NCBI GenBank assembly: GCA_037962975.1
Contig: CM075673.1
Coordinates: forward strand, 149,378,667-149,442,666
Source of the DNA: Clitoria ternatea
Lineage: Eukaryota > Streptophyta > Magnoliopsida > Fabales > Fabaceae
Length of the DNA stretch: 64,000 nucleotides
Direction: 5' to 3'
A model generated the notes under the pieces. The model was not told the DNA's origin. It searched no databases and saw nothing but the letters and a program-made list of their open reading frames with translations. Made by a program: the position numbers and the translations under genes. Of the stretch, positions 36,721-47,449 are shown one piece after another (positions within the stretch are counted from its first letter, which is position 1; each line of letters starts with the position of its first letter).

Positions 36721-38594
36721 TAGGGATGCCATGTAGATGTAGTTAGGATTGGATTGTAGTTAGGATTGTAGTTAGGATTCAATGTAGATGTAGTTAGGAT
36801 TGTAGTCATAGATACTTGATCCTATCACTTACACTTCTAGTCAATGATTGGATTCACAAACTCGATTAGATCTTTATGAATCTTAGAACATGACTTTGTT
36901 TTGATTTGTAAGGTAGATTACTAGCGAGTAAAGGGTGGTACATCGACGTTGATAGTATAAGAACTGAATTAAGGAAAATAAAGAGAAGTCATAGAAGGAT
37001 CCGAAGCCCCCGATTTAAAAGCCACATACTACACTCTTATACAATATTATTTTATTGCATTGATTCCCTTTTTACTTTTATATGATTTGCTTCTTAATTC
37101 ATTAAACAACTCTTTGTGAACTACTTAACATTCAAAGAGATAAAGTAGTAGGTGGTTATAATTATACTCCTCGTGGGTTCAATACTTGAAGTCTAAAATA
37201 CCTCTATACTATATGGATAGGTGCGCTTGTCTATGAGTGTAAAGACTTATCGCTGTGAACTCATTTTTTGAAAATATATTATTTTCTTTACATCATAAAA
37301 TTGTGACAGTAAGACGCCTCTAAACTTGAGGGTGAGGTTTCAACTAGTCTATGGGATATAGAGGTTTGGACCGTCACCATATGCTTATATGATGTATGGG
37401 CTTGAGCATGTTGCTGGTGATGGTCCATGTGATGGGTATGGGTGGATGTCAATTATAGTAATTGCAAAAGAGCTTAAGGGACAAAAAAGGGGTAGCTCCC
37501 TTAAAGTTTCTCTTATGCCTAAGTTAGTAAATATCAAGGTAGATATCAGAGCTATAAGTGTGCATAGGTGATGATTGAAAATGAATTACCTTATTAATAA
37601 ATGATGTGGATATTTATAAACTTGGGAATTATTAGATGTAATCATAACCTTATTAGTTGTCTTTTCGAGGTTATTAGTGTCTACTAATGACGTGACATGT
37701 CGGACCAATGTCTAAGTACTCGAACCAATGTCTAAGTACTGGAGTTAGATAATGGATATCCATTTCAAGGCATAAAATAGTTCTTATGCATATGTCTTAT
37801 ATTTCCCTTGGAGGCCTGGTTTCAGGGTAGGCATATTGAGCTGCGTGGGTGCATTAATGTACCCAGTCCGAATCAGATATGCACTAAAATTTAACTATAA
37901 TTTAAACATATAGTTAGACTAAAGAATATTTATAGCAATGACGTTTCAAATTAATCATCAAATTTCCCCCTCTACTTTAGAGTACTTTTCTGTATATCTT
38001 CATGACTCGTGTTGCACGTACGTGTGCAAGTTTATTATTAGAAAAGTATAGAAAATTGTGAAAGAAAATGATAAAGCGATAGAAAGCATATATAAATGAT
38101 TAATTTATATGGCGCTTTTAGATCTTACTAAAGTTAGCCCTAAAGCCAAAGCAATGCCGTTAATAAAGGCTTTACAAGTCTCTTTCAATGGCCAGTGTCC
38201 CACTTGATATTCTTTTGTCTTTTGAGTCTTTTTGTTATAATAGTTGATCCCAATTTTGTTTCAAGCATGCATGCATGAATCACTATTTTATGATTTTGAC
38301 CCTTCAGAAGACTCATTAACCATTAAAAGCATCCCCTAGGATTTTTTTTTAATTTGGTTCAGGGTGGTTGGGGACTTCGGTTGGAACAACGTGGAATTGG
38401 ACTAATAAGAGTAAATTTTATTTTAACACCACACAGAAACTGTATTTTGCCATTAATTTGTAATATCTTTATTTATTAGTATGTAAAATTTTAAATTATT
38501 CCAAATTTTTTTCACTAGAAATCAAATTCTTATAATGGGTTTTAATAACTAACACACTTTTAATAATTTATACACCTTCCTTAACTCAACAAAT
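36721..38594. other. Short GTAGTTAGGATT repeats, then AT-rich sequence without genes
   Basis: From about 36735 to 36810 the unit GTAGTTAGGATTG, alternating with ATGTAGAT, is repeated about five times. The stretch 37000-37260 (ACTCCTCGTGGGTTCAATACTTG and neighbours) resembles retrotransposon leader or LTR text but is too short to classify. Nothing else is recognised. Confidence 0.35.
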
Positions 38595-38638
38595 GATTCT
38601 TTTGTCACAATCTGTAGTTAGACTCAAGACATGGTTGT
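38595..38638. repeat. Left part of an LTR fragment split by the Tat element
   Basis: ATTCTTTTGTCACAATCTG and the following bases match 27270-27310 of the solo LTR at 26700-27979. The match resumes after the Tat element at 54683. The last five bases, GTTGT, are the target duplication. Confidence 0.55.
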
Positions 38639-39368
38639 TGATCTGTCCTGAACCGGGGTCTAGAGATCCGGACTCAGACCAGTCACAAATAGTATATAAA
38701 TACTGTATAGAAGACCGGATGTATATGTATCCGGTGTAGGTATCCGTTGTCCTTGAGTGAGGAGAGCGGATTGGGCGTTCTGGAGATCCTTCACACCGAC
38801 CTAACGCGTTGAAGTGGGCGAATGGTGGTGTCACCTGCAAAGATTCTCCGACGCTCAAGTCAGTGATTATATTCCAAGTAAGGAATGTATTCAGAGAGTA
38901 ATCAGTCGTAAAAAATGAGCTGAAGATCCCTCACTTCAATCATGAAGTGAGTTCATATACCTGATTGGCTCGATTAACGAGGATTCGTTGGTGGGGAACC
39001 ACCAACTCCCATTAGCATTATTATATTGCGCACTTACCTGCATGATTGGGTCAAGTGGCTATTTTATATTGAGCATAGAGAATGTAGACTAGGATTAGGG
39101 AACAAGTTGACCATTCCCGTGAGCAGAATTTGGCTCGTAGTGCAGGGAATTATTGATCGATCCCTGTAGCAACAATCGTTGTCTTTTGCACAGTGACGTG
39201 TGTATTATCCGATGTCATGGTGTTATCCTGAACAACCGGTTTAGGGAGAACGCCTGATACGGAATTACAGTCTGGATGTATACCGATGACACCGGTTACA
39301 CGTAGATGTCTTATCAAAGACGTTGAAATATGTATAGAAGATCGGATACCGGTATTGAGACCGGATCA
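38639..39368 (-). repeat. 3' LTR of the Tat element
   Basis: 730 bp, TGATCTGTCC to GACCGGATCA (plus strand). It is identical to 53881-54682 except for three transitions (near 39035, 39269 and 39282) and absence of the 72 bp duplication. The candidate promoter box TATTTATATA (minus strand) lies near 38692-38704. Confidence 0.93.
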
Positions 39369-39417
39369 TATGTCCCCTAGCTTGTGTGAGGGACTGAATA
39401 GTTGTTCACATAAGCTA
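39369..39417 (-). promoter_or_regulatory. Polypurine tract with adjacent hairpin
   Basis: On the minus strand AGGGGACATA (39378-39369) abuts the 3' LTR, the place and composition of a plus-strand-priming PPT. Next to it TAGCTTGTGTGA (39378-39389) and TCACATAAGCTA (39406-39417) can pair at 11 of 12 positions around a 16 nt loop. A diverged copy of this block lies at about 43583-43630, and another in the relic at 10889. Confidence 0.55.
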
Positions 39418-39898
39418 CTCAACCTGCGAGAGGTCTTAATATCGGTAAGCTTACGTATGTAACAGTTCCTTAGCATCTGTTGTCATTCGTAAAGAACCGC
39501 TCTGATTTTAATAGAAAAGACCTTTCGGTACTGTCACAACGGATTCAGACAAAGATTCGTTGTGTGAGAATTTCAAGAGTTTATTGGAATTGAAAGCTCT
39601 TGAAGTTCGTGTAACGGCTGTAAAGCGTAAATTGCGTTGCATGATTAGACATTAATGCTTTTAATCACGTGGGCAGGCAATTATTGTGTCTGAGATGAAA
39701 ATCTCATTAACCGTCGTTTTGGGCTTAATGGGCCCGAAGTTTTCAAAACTTTTGGGCCCAGTGGATAGCCCTTTGCTGAGTTGCTATCGTTTTGGCGCCC
39801 AAGAATTTGGAACGGTTGTGTCGTTTCGCTTGTGAACAGGTACGTTTTATCGAGAACGACACAACTTCAAGAGGAGGTAACCGGTCCTCTTTATTTCC

Positions 39899-39906
39899 TA
39901 TAAAAG
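39899..39906 (+). promoter_or_regulatory. TATA box of antisense gene copy 1
   Basis: TATAAAAG in the context TTTCCTATAAAAGGAATAC lies about 130 bp before the predicted first intron donor. Transcription would start near 39930 in the pyrimidine-rich CCACTTGCTTTTGC. The same layout is found in the Tat relic at 11248. Confidence 0.55.
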
Positions 39907-40038
39907 GAATACTTAGTGGATTCTGGGTTCCACTTGCTTTTGCTTTCTCAACGAAACTCTGCAGAAATTTTGCAAGGAAGTTTATCACCTACATTGCGAG
40001 GGTTTCTTCGTTCCTCAAATTCATCACTGTCATCTGAG

Positions 40039-40331
40039 GTAATTATCTTTTCCTTGTCGCTTTAGTTTCGCTTTGACTTGCTACTCGTAGTTATAGAAAG
40101 TAGGCTTCATCTAAAGGGGGGGGGGGGATCAGTTTCCCTCAACCCTAATAGTCGTGGGGAAGAATCCTTGTGATTCTTCCTAAGACTGAACCGCGTCGCT
40201 CAGAAAGGGGATCTTACTCACTGCGGGAAGTGACCTTTCCCTTCTCAGAGTCGCCCTCTGATTGTAATTGCTTTCAAAATGCAGTGAGTAATGATTGCAA
40301 CTTTCTGACGACATTTTATTTCTTATCGTAG
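40039..40331 (+). other. Predicted 5' UTR intron of antisense gene copy 1
   Basis: GAG|GTAATT at 40038/40039 and TTATCGTAG at 40331 give a 293 bp GT-AG intron ending 28 bases before the start codon. The second copy has a matching pair, AAG|GTAACC at 44184 and TTATCGCAG at 44484 (301 bp). It contains a run of 12 G (40116-40127). Confidence 0.45.
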
Positions 40332-40359
40332 ATTAAGGAGTTCGGTCTAGATATTTCCA

Positions 40360-42634
40360 ATGGCAACTGGAGAAGGATCTTCTGGAGATAGCACCATTTC
40401 GAAAACAGCAGAAGGTCTCTACAGCGTAGTTGCTTCGAGGCTAAATTGGGAGGAGGTTCAGGCTAAATGGCCTTTCTGCTGGGTGTCTAGTGAGTTTAAG
40501 GAATTGGCCTCCCGACATGCGGATGAGGAGGGATCCCGGATCCAGCCGAGGTTTACTTTGAGTACGGATGAAGAGACAAAGAAGTGGTATAGGGTTTATG
40601 CACCACTTCCGACAGAGCGGATATGCCACGTCGTCCCTAATGACCGCTCTGTATACATGTATGACTTTATTTTCCATAATCTGGGAGTTCGTTTTCCTCT
40701 AACCGAACTCCAGATGGGCGTCCTGAAGTTCCTGAACTGTGCACCCTCTCAACTTCATCCCAATGGTTGGGGCCTCATCCGGGCTCTGGAGGTCCTTGGT
40801 GAACATTTCAATTTCACGCCAACTGTAGCGATGCTGTTCTACTACACTCAGGTAGTTCGAAGAGCAAACAAGCAGGGCGGAGTTGGTCTGGTGACTCTCC
40901 GGACTCTCTGTTCCTTTGTGAACTTTGAGTCTTATACAGATTCTGCCAAGGTTGACGGGAAGTCCTTCAAGATTTACTTCACCCGCATCTCCATTAAGAA
41001 GGGCAATCCAAAATTTTGGAAGGATGAAGAGGGCGTTGACAAATTTCCCCTGAGTTGGACACACAAACATTTCCTCTTGAGCTCACACGCGTACTACACT
41101 GATCAATCTGATCTGTCACGTGAGACGTCGAGAGTGTTGTTCGCACTTGAATCGCACACTACAGGTCGTCACGTCTTTTCGTGTAGGCGTCTGCTAAGTA
41201 GCTCAAGCGGAGTCCGGGAGGAATATTTGCGTACTTCTCGTTTTATTCTATCTTTTCTCCTTTATCAAATATGTATAGAATATTTGTAGTTGCTGACATC
41301 TTGTGTTTGTTCATGTAGGTGAAATAGAACAGCAAACTCCAGAAATGGACAAATTGAAGAAATTCAAGACGGCTGGTAAATCTGTTACTCATGAAAATGA
41401 GGTGAAGCCCAGGCCCTCAACTAAGGATCGTCCTGAGGTAATCATCTTGACCTCGGATGCTGAAGGGGACATCCCACTGGTTGAGGGCGGTACGTCCGAT
41501 GTTGGCGCAGCCTCGGGTCAGCCTCCAGTTACTGAGAGGAGAAGAAAGATCCAGAATGATCCTTCGAAGCGTCAGTCCAAGAAGCAAAGGACTTCGGAGG
41601 ATAAAGCCGTTGAAACCTCGGAAGGGATTGGTGCTTCCTCCGGTCTCAATAAAGGCACTGCTGCTGGGGTTTCTGGATCAGGGCCGACCTCCTTCCCAAC
41701 GACCTCGTTTCTCACCCCCTTCCTCTCCTACGAAGGTTCTACTCCTGCCACTCTTCCACCACCGATGTATAAACTCCGGCCTACGCTTAGTGTTAAAGAA
41801 ATTGAAGAAGCGTGTGAGGCCGGAAGGTGGCAGCTAGCCGAACTTGCTGGATTGCTATCTTCCGTCAGTGAGTTGGCTAAGAACGTCGACAAGGTTGAGG
41901 AGCTAAGTGACAAATTAGAAGAGCTCAACCTTTCCTCGGACAAGGACAAAGCCGCCATGAAGTTAATGGAAGATCGTCTTAACAAGTCTAAGGAGTTTGG
42001 GGATCTCATAACTAAAGAGAATCTCAAGCTCAAAGCCGATCTTAAAAACTTGGAAGGCAAAGTGGCAGAGAAGGAGGAAGAACTCCGCAGCAGCCAGGAT
42101 AAAAATAAGGCTGATGCTGAGGAGTGGTCTCAAAGGGAGAAGAAGCTCCTTCTTGAGATAGAGGGACTGAAGGCTAGGAAAGTGGAGCCCGAGATATCCA
42201 GTGAGGAGCTGTCTAAGTTGCCGGGAGAATTGGCTACAGCGAAAGCTGAGAGAGAAGAAGCTGTTGACATATGCAGCCGGGCTGTTGAAGAGTCCTTCGG
42301 CCTAGCCATACGCCAAGTCTTCTACCGCAATCCCACTGTGAAACTTAACCTTTATGGGATGGATCCGTACTATGAATTCCATGAGGGAAAGTTAGTCGCA
42401 GTGGTGGATGGTCGTCATTTAGATCCACCGACGTCCTTATATGGTTTGGCTCCTCTTCCTGAGGGTCAATCTATGGGACCTGACTACGTCTTTCCTGCGT
42501 CCGAGGTTCCCTCTTCTGAAGAAAGGGCTGAGGCTCCTGGAGGCGAGACTCCTGCGGAGGTTCTAAAGGAAGGAGCACAAGAGCCCAGTGCTGAAGAGGC
42601 ACAAAAGATTGAAGAACAGATTCCTCCTCAGTAG
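40360..42634 (+). CDS. Antisense additional gene of the Tat element, copy 1 (two exons)
   Basis: Two exons, 40360-41230 and 41319-42634, join across an 88 bp GT-AG intron (phase 1) to give about 728 residues. The N-terminal half carries the block MYDFIFHNLGVRFPL, CAPSQLHPNGWGLIRALEVL and HFNFTPTVAMLFYYTQVV, like the plant 'putative gypsy type transposon' family (Transposase_28, PF04195). Exon 2 starts with EIEQQTPEMDKL, then a VIILTSDAEGD motif, a basic cluster RRRKIQ..KRQSKKQR (about 364-381, likely nuclear signal), a coiled coil (about 490-600), and the conserved block ESFGLAIRQVFYRNP..KLNLYGMDP. Its function is unknown; nuclear action is inferred. It runs opposite to gag-pol and has its own TATA box upstream. 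The frame is intact, without stops. Confidence 0.8.
41231..41318 (+). other. Intron of antisense gene copy 1
   Basis: TTGC|GTACTT ... CATGTAG|GTGAA, 88 bp, after the first base of an arginine codon in EEYLR. The intron contains in-frame stops. Copy 2 has an intron at the identical codon and phase, which is strong support for real splicing. Confidence 0.75.
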
Positions 42635-42665
42635 TTTTGTTTTCATCTACATGTATAGTTGTGTA

Positions 42666-42717
42666 CCGGGATCAACTCCGGATTTTAAACTATTGTATGT
42701 AATTTCATTTCAATGAA
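42666..42717 (+). terminator. 3' UTR hairpin and polyadenylation region, copy 1
   Basis: CCGG-GATCAACT-CCGG (42666-42681) forms a short stem and is conserved 3' of copy 2 at 46846-46863. An AATGAA variant poly(A) signal follows at 42712-42717 in U-rich sequence, in the position of AATAAA at 46895 in copy 2. Confidence 0.4.
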
Positions 42718-43115
42718 TGAGTTTTGATTGAAGAAATTTGTCTTCGTCATTTCATGTATATTTAAATCGTTTCTAATCCGTTCTGTATAATTAATCTTAA
42801 GGCCGGATTGAAATAATAGCCTCGGAAGATTAAACAACAAATAAAATTTAGAACGGATAAATATATACATGTCCCCAAGTGTGTATTAAGAAGAAGGTGC
42901 CTGTCTTTGGGGCGTGATCCTTAATTTTCTTAATTCTCTTGGGGAAAGATGGGTCGATCCGCTGTTCAGTAGAGTAGTGTAACAGGATGGATGACTGCTT
43001 TTAATCCGTAATATTCTTACAGGAGATGATAATATTGTTCCAAGTTTAGGGAACTGCAAGGAAGTGGTGTTTGAGTCCTTTATCATAAGGATGATGATGG
43101 GAGTTTTTTCTACGC

Positions 43116-43506
43116 CAGGAGTTACGTCGTTGTATCACAGAATAGGTGATAAAGAGTATCCGTCCTGGGAGAATACCACTAGAAAGCGAAAGTGCGGACT
43201 GACTTTCTGAATTTTCCATCATAAAGATGATTATGAGTATTGATCATGCCAGGTGTTTTATCATTAAATCACTTCATAAACGATTGAGATCATCCGTCTT
43301 GGGGATGTGTACGATACCAGGAACTACATCATCAGGTCACATATTAGGTGATTGAGATCATCCGCCTTTTGGGTGTGTATGGCGCCAGGAGTTACATCGT
43401 CATATCACATAATGGGTGACTGAGGTTATCCGTTCTGGAAAAGTACACATCGTCAAGAGTTACATCGTCGAATCACTTTATAGGTGATTGGGATCATCCG
43501 TCCTGG
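43116..43506. repeat. Five-copy spaced repeat after antisense gene copy 1
   Basis: Units beginning near 43116, 43247, 43317, 43385 and 43454 share CCAGGAGTTACATCGTC, then a TCACATAATAGGTGATTGAG-like stretch, and end ATCATCCGTCCTGG. Each unit is about 55 bp, separated by shorter variable text. Two further units lie after copy 2 at 48032-48165. Confidence 0.65.
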
Positions 43507-43569
43507 TGTGATTATTCCTATCAAAGGAGTGCGGATTCAATTGGCAATTTTCGCTCCATCCGAAATCCG

Positions 43570-44183
43570 AGTCTTACCTCTACTAGCCCCCTAGCTGATG
43601 TGAGGAAGCAGTTGACTTGCTCATATGAGCTATATTGATCATAGTACGTCTGGATTTCGGATTTGCACCGAAGTGTAAATATCCGCTCTTGGAACCATGC
43701 TCCGTAGTGACGAAATTTTAAGGGCGGATTCGACAATGGGAATATCAGAAGTTTATCGAATTTCGCAACCCTTGGTATTCGAGTAATGGTGGCCACGTTT
43801 CTAATGATTGGACATTTAATGCCTTAATTTACGTGGGCGCGCCATTATTGCGTTAAGTGCGCATGTCTTAGTAACTGTCACGTATAGTCTTGTTGGGCCT
43901 AGTATTTGGTTTTAATAGGCCCATTTCGATGGCTTTGTGACGAAATGATGGCATCTTCGCGCCTTGATGTACTAAACGACAATTTTGGTCCACTAAACGG
44001 GAAGTCGTTTGGGGGTAAACGACAGGTTATGTTTAATGGGTATTTGAAAAATTTTGGTGCCCTGATATAGGCATATTTGGCAATTCTCAGTTACCATTTC
44101 TTCTTGCTTCCTTGACGAATCTCTGCGAAAGTTCTAAGAAGTTCTTCATATCCACCTCTGTGAATTTCAATTCACTATCTAAG
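43570..44183 (+). promoter_or_regulatory. Duplicated PPT-proximal and promoter block upstream of copy 2
   Basis: AGCCCCCTAGCTGATGTGAGG at 43583 onward mirrors TGTCCCCTAGCTTGTGTGAGGG beside the 3' LTR. ATTGGACATTTAATGC and ACGTGGGC..GCCATTATTG near 43805-43850 mirror ATTAGACATTAATGC and ACGTGGGCAGGCAATTATTG near 39645-39690. This region therefore corresponds to the promoter area of copy 1. A weak TATA candidate (GATATAGGCATATTT) lies near 44063-44077. Confidence 0.5.
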
Positions 44184-44224
44184 GTAACCACTTTCCCTTC
44201 GTTCTCAGTTTCTCTTTTCAATAT

Positions 44225-46796
44225 TTGAGAATGCCTAGGAAGGGTGTTAGCTTCAGTGGCGTTGGCCCTAGAGGAAGAGGAGGAAGGGCTTTGACTCAAA
44301 ACCCTAGCGTTCATGGTGGGAGGATTCCAGTGATCCTTCAGTCGAGATCACGAAATACAGAGAGGGAGGGGTCGCAATATCAAAGGCGAAGGGTGATTAT
44401 ACCCTCTTCAGGGTCTTCCTCCTCTAGTGAGAGTGTCGAGAGTGGGGATTTATATGTCTCTGATGATGTGGAATTTTATCGCAGCATCAAGGCTTTCACA
44501 ATGGTGACAAAGAAAGCTACTGGGAGGAAGTCGTCTGAAGGGGAATCCCCTTCCGAGAAGCATATCTTGAAGACCCAATCCGGCCTCTGCAATGTGGTTG
44601 CACACCAGATAGATTGGGTGAAATTCCAACAGAAACGCCCATTCAGCTGGGTGGCTGAGGAGTTTCGTGAAATAGCATCAGTTCATGCTCAAGAGGGGGG
44701 AGCGGAGTTGGAGCCGCGTTTCACGGTCTTCAAGAGGGATAAATACAAGAAGTGCTTCGTGGTGATAGCCCCGTTGCCATCCGATCGAATTTGTCATATC
44801 CCGGACGAAAGGTCCTTGTATATGTATGACTTTTTATTTTTGAACCTTGGTGTGCGGTTTCCCCTTTCGAAGTTTCAGATGGGGGTTCTGAGATTCCTGG
44901 ACTGCGCTCCTTCACAGCTTCACCCCAACGGATGGGGATTAGTCCGCTCTCTTGAAGTGCTTGGGGAGCACTTCAACTTCAAGCCGACGGTGGCCATGCT
45001 CTTTTATTTTGCCCAAGTGGTCCGTCGTGCAAATAAAGAGAAGGGGGGAGTGAGCTTGATATCCCTCCGGACTCTCTCAAAGGTTATCAACTTTGAGGCG
45101 TACACTGACTCCGCCAAAGTTGATGGACATTCATTCAAGTCCTATTTCACGAAGATTAGCGTTCATCCTGACGAGTCAGTTTTTTGGTTAACTGAAGATG
45201 GGCTTCCGAAGTTCCCAGTGGCTTGGACGCATGAACACTTTTTGCTGACCTCCCAGGCGTACTACACTGAGGAGGATGAACTAAGCCCGTCTTCAGTTTC
45301 CGTTCTTTCCGCCCTTCAATCTTACACCGCCTCGCATCAATTTTTCTCTTGCAGGCGTTTGTTAGGATCGTGGTCTACCCGCGAGGAATATCTGCGTAAT
45401 TTTCCTGCTAATATTCATATTTTATCGCATCATGCCTTGAAGTAGTTGATTTCTAACCGTGTTGCTTGGTTTTGCAGTTGAAATTGAAGCTGCGTCTCCA
45501 GAGATGGAAAAACTGAAAGGGCTCAAAGCTGGAGCGAATTCCGTGGCAGCTGAAAATGACATTCAGGCGAAACGGAATTCGAAGAAAGCCACAGCGGAGA
45601 CCATCATTTTAACCTCATCTGCTGGTGACGATATTCCCTTACTGGAGGGCGGATCTGAGAAGGTTGTGGCTGAGAAGGTCGGAGAAAAGAAGAAAACTAT
45701 AAAACGCGGTTCCTCAAGGACCTCGGATCGTCAACCCTCTCCGAAAAAACAAAAAATTTCAAGTGAGAGTGCTGATCCGGAGCCTTCAAAGGGAACGAAA
45801 GTGGAAAGATCCGCTCTGGATGCAGGGTCCACTCCGGATGCTCCTGGCGACGGGATCACCTATGGTGCAAAGCCAATAATGACTTACTTTGCACCAAAAG
45901 TTACTCGCCCCCTTCAAAGTAGCTCCGGTCTTGCACAATATCTGGTATACGAGGGTTCTGTTCCTGAGGTCGTTCCTGAGACTCCGTACAAGCTGAAGCC
46001 CTCATTGATGAGCGATGAAGTAGCTAAAGCTTGCGATGCCGGACAGAAGCACCTGGCAGAATTATCCGGGCTCCTAAGATCGGTTCGCAAGCTTCCAGAA
46101 GAGAATGAGAGGCTGAGCTCGTTGGTTGGCAAGGTTAATGACCTTAGCGTTGCTGCTGCTAAGGACAAGGCAACCATCCTTCGTTTAGAAAGTAAATTAG
46201 AAGCTTCCAAAGAGGAAGGATATAAGAAGGATGAAGAAATTGTCAGGCTAAAACATCTTGCCAAGGAGTTGGAGGCCCAAGTAGCTGATCAAAAGAAAAT
46301 CAATTCCGACCTCCACTCCGGTTTTTGTGCGGAGAAGGAACGCTCTTCAAAGCTGGAAGAGGAGCTTAAGGAAGTCAAAGTTGTTTATGCTCGAGGAACC
46401 GAAGATTGGTCGCGTAAGGAGAAGGAGCTGCTCTCAAAGTTGGCGGACACAAAAGCGGAATTTGACGAGGCTGTGGATATGTGCGATCAGGCAGTCAAGG
46501 AATCCTTTGGGTTGGCTGTTCGTCAAATTCAATACCGGAATCCCAAGGTGAAACTTAATCTGAATGGTATTGACCCGTTCTATGAGTTTCATCAAGGAAA
46601 ACTGGTGGCCATAGTTGATAAGCGTCATGAAAGTCCGCCCAACACTCCTTATAAGTTCGCTCCTTTACCTGCAGGCCAATCAATGGGACCTTCATTCTTG
46701 AAGTCCATAAGCACAGGAACGAGCTCTTACACTGAAGATGGCAAGGTCGGAGGCAAAGGTAAAGGGAAAGAAGAAGATTCAAGCCAGAGAAAGTAG
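44225..46796 (+). CDS. Antisense additional gene of the Tat element, copy 2 (two exons)
   Basis: Exons 44225-45395 and 45478-46796 join across an 82 bp phase-1 GT-AG intron to give about 829 residues. The homologue of copy 1's start is the ATG at 44501, which would give about 737 residues and fits a 5' UTR intron 44184-44484. The longer start adds about 92 Arg/Ser-rich residues and is also open. The core block (MYDFLFLNLGVRFPL, CAPSQLHPNGWGLVRSLEVL) and the tail (ESFGLAVRQIQYRNPKVKLN) are strongly conserved with copy 1, while the middle is diverged. A TIILTSSAGDD motif, a basic cluster (KKKTIKRG..PSPKKQK) and a long coiled coil are also shared. There are no stops in either exon. Family as for copy 1; function unknown. 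Confidence 0.8.
45396..45477 (+). other. Intron of antisense gene copy 2
   Basis: CTGC|GTAATT ... TTTGCAG|TTGAA, 82 bp, at the same EEYL(R/L) codon and phase as in copy 1. It contains a polypyrimidine-like tract and a stop codon (TAG near 45443), so reading through would truncate the protein. Confidence 0.75.
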
Positions 46797-46845
46797 CGTC
46801 CTTCCCTGTTTCCTTTTTCATTTTACTGATTCAAATTCGCTGTGC

Positions 46846-46900
46846 TCCGGGATCAGCTCCGGATTATTACACGAATTGTAATTCTCATTTAATCAATAAA
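46846..46900 (+). terminator. 3' UTR hairpin and poly(A) signal, copy 2
   Basis: TCCGG-GATCAGCT-CCGGA (46846-46863) is a 5 bp stem conserved with copy 1. A canonical AATAAA lies at 46895-46900. Transcripts should end near 46920, before the gag-pol stop at 48344. Confidence 0.5.
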
Positions 46901-47449
46901 AGAGTTTTTTACCTCCATTCTTGTTTAGTGAAAAACAACTTTAATAGAGGGATTGCATGTGTATTGTATCATTCCGGTTTTAAGTAATGAAGATCGGATT
47001 GTAAAACAAAATCTACATACCGGACTTATACATGCAAGATGAATTTCATAATAAGGTCACCGCTGATGAGGGAACACATCATTGTTACAAGAACGGTTTA
47101 AGGGGAATGATTGTGAGATCGTTTAGACGAGAGTTCATTCCTCAAGATATTCGTTAAACCGTTTATGTTGTCCCCCAGTATCATTGGGTGATTATCACTT
47201 TGAATAAACTCTGAGTGAGATTTTCTCGTGAGAGCTTTTAAGAGTGAGGTTTTAAAATAGAAATTCCTCTTCAAATATTTCCGACTGAGGAATTTCGGGT
47301 GAAAATGCCTTAGATTGTGGCGTACCCGAGTGAATTGTTTGTGTCGGAGTTTATGAGTCAGATCTCAATTGAAGAATTGATGACTCAGAATTATAAGCTA
47401 TAAAACTCCCAAATAAAGAACTTCACGAGAGTATTAATTTGGAGTTCAG

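Noticed and set aside
38586..38858. 90-codon minus-strand frame in the LTR, repeated at 53855-54172
   Set aside because: The frame overlaps the promoter and PBS side of the LTR, and the 72 bp duplication lengthens it only because 72 is divisible by three; no protein features.
40116..40127. Run of 12 G as a G-quadruplex or functional element
   Set aside because: Single homopolymer in a predicted intron, prone to sequencing error, and not seen in the second copy.
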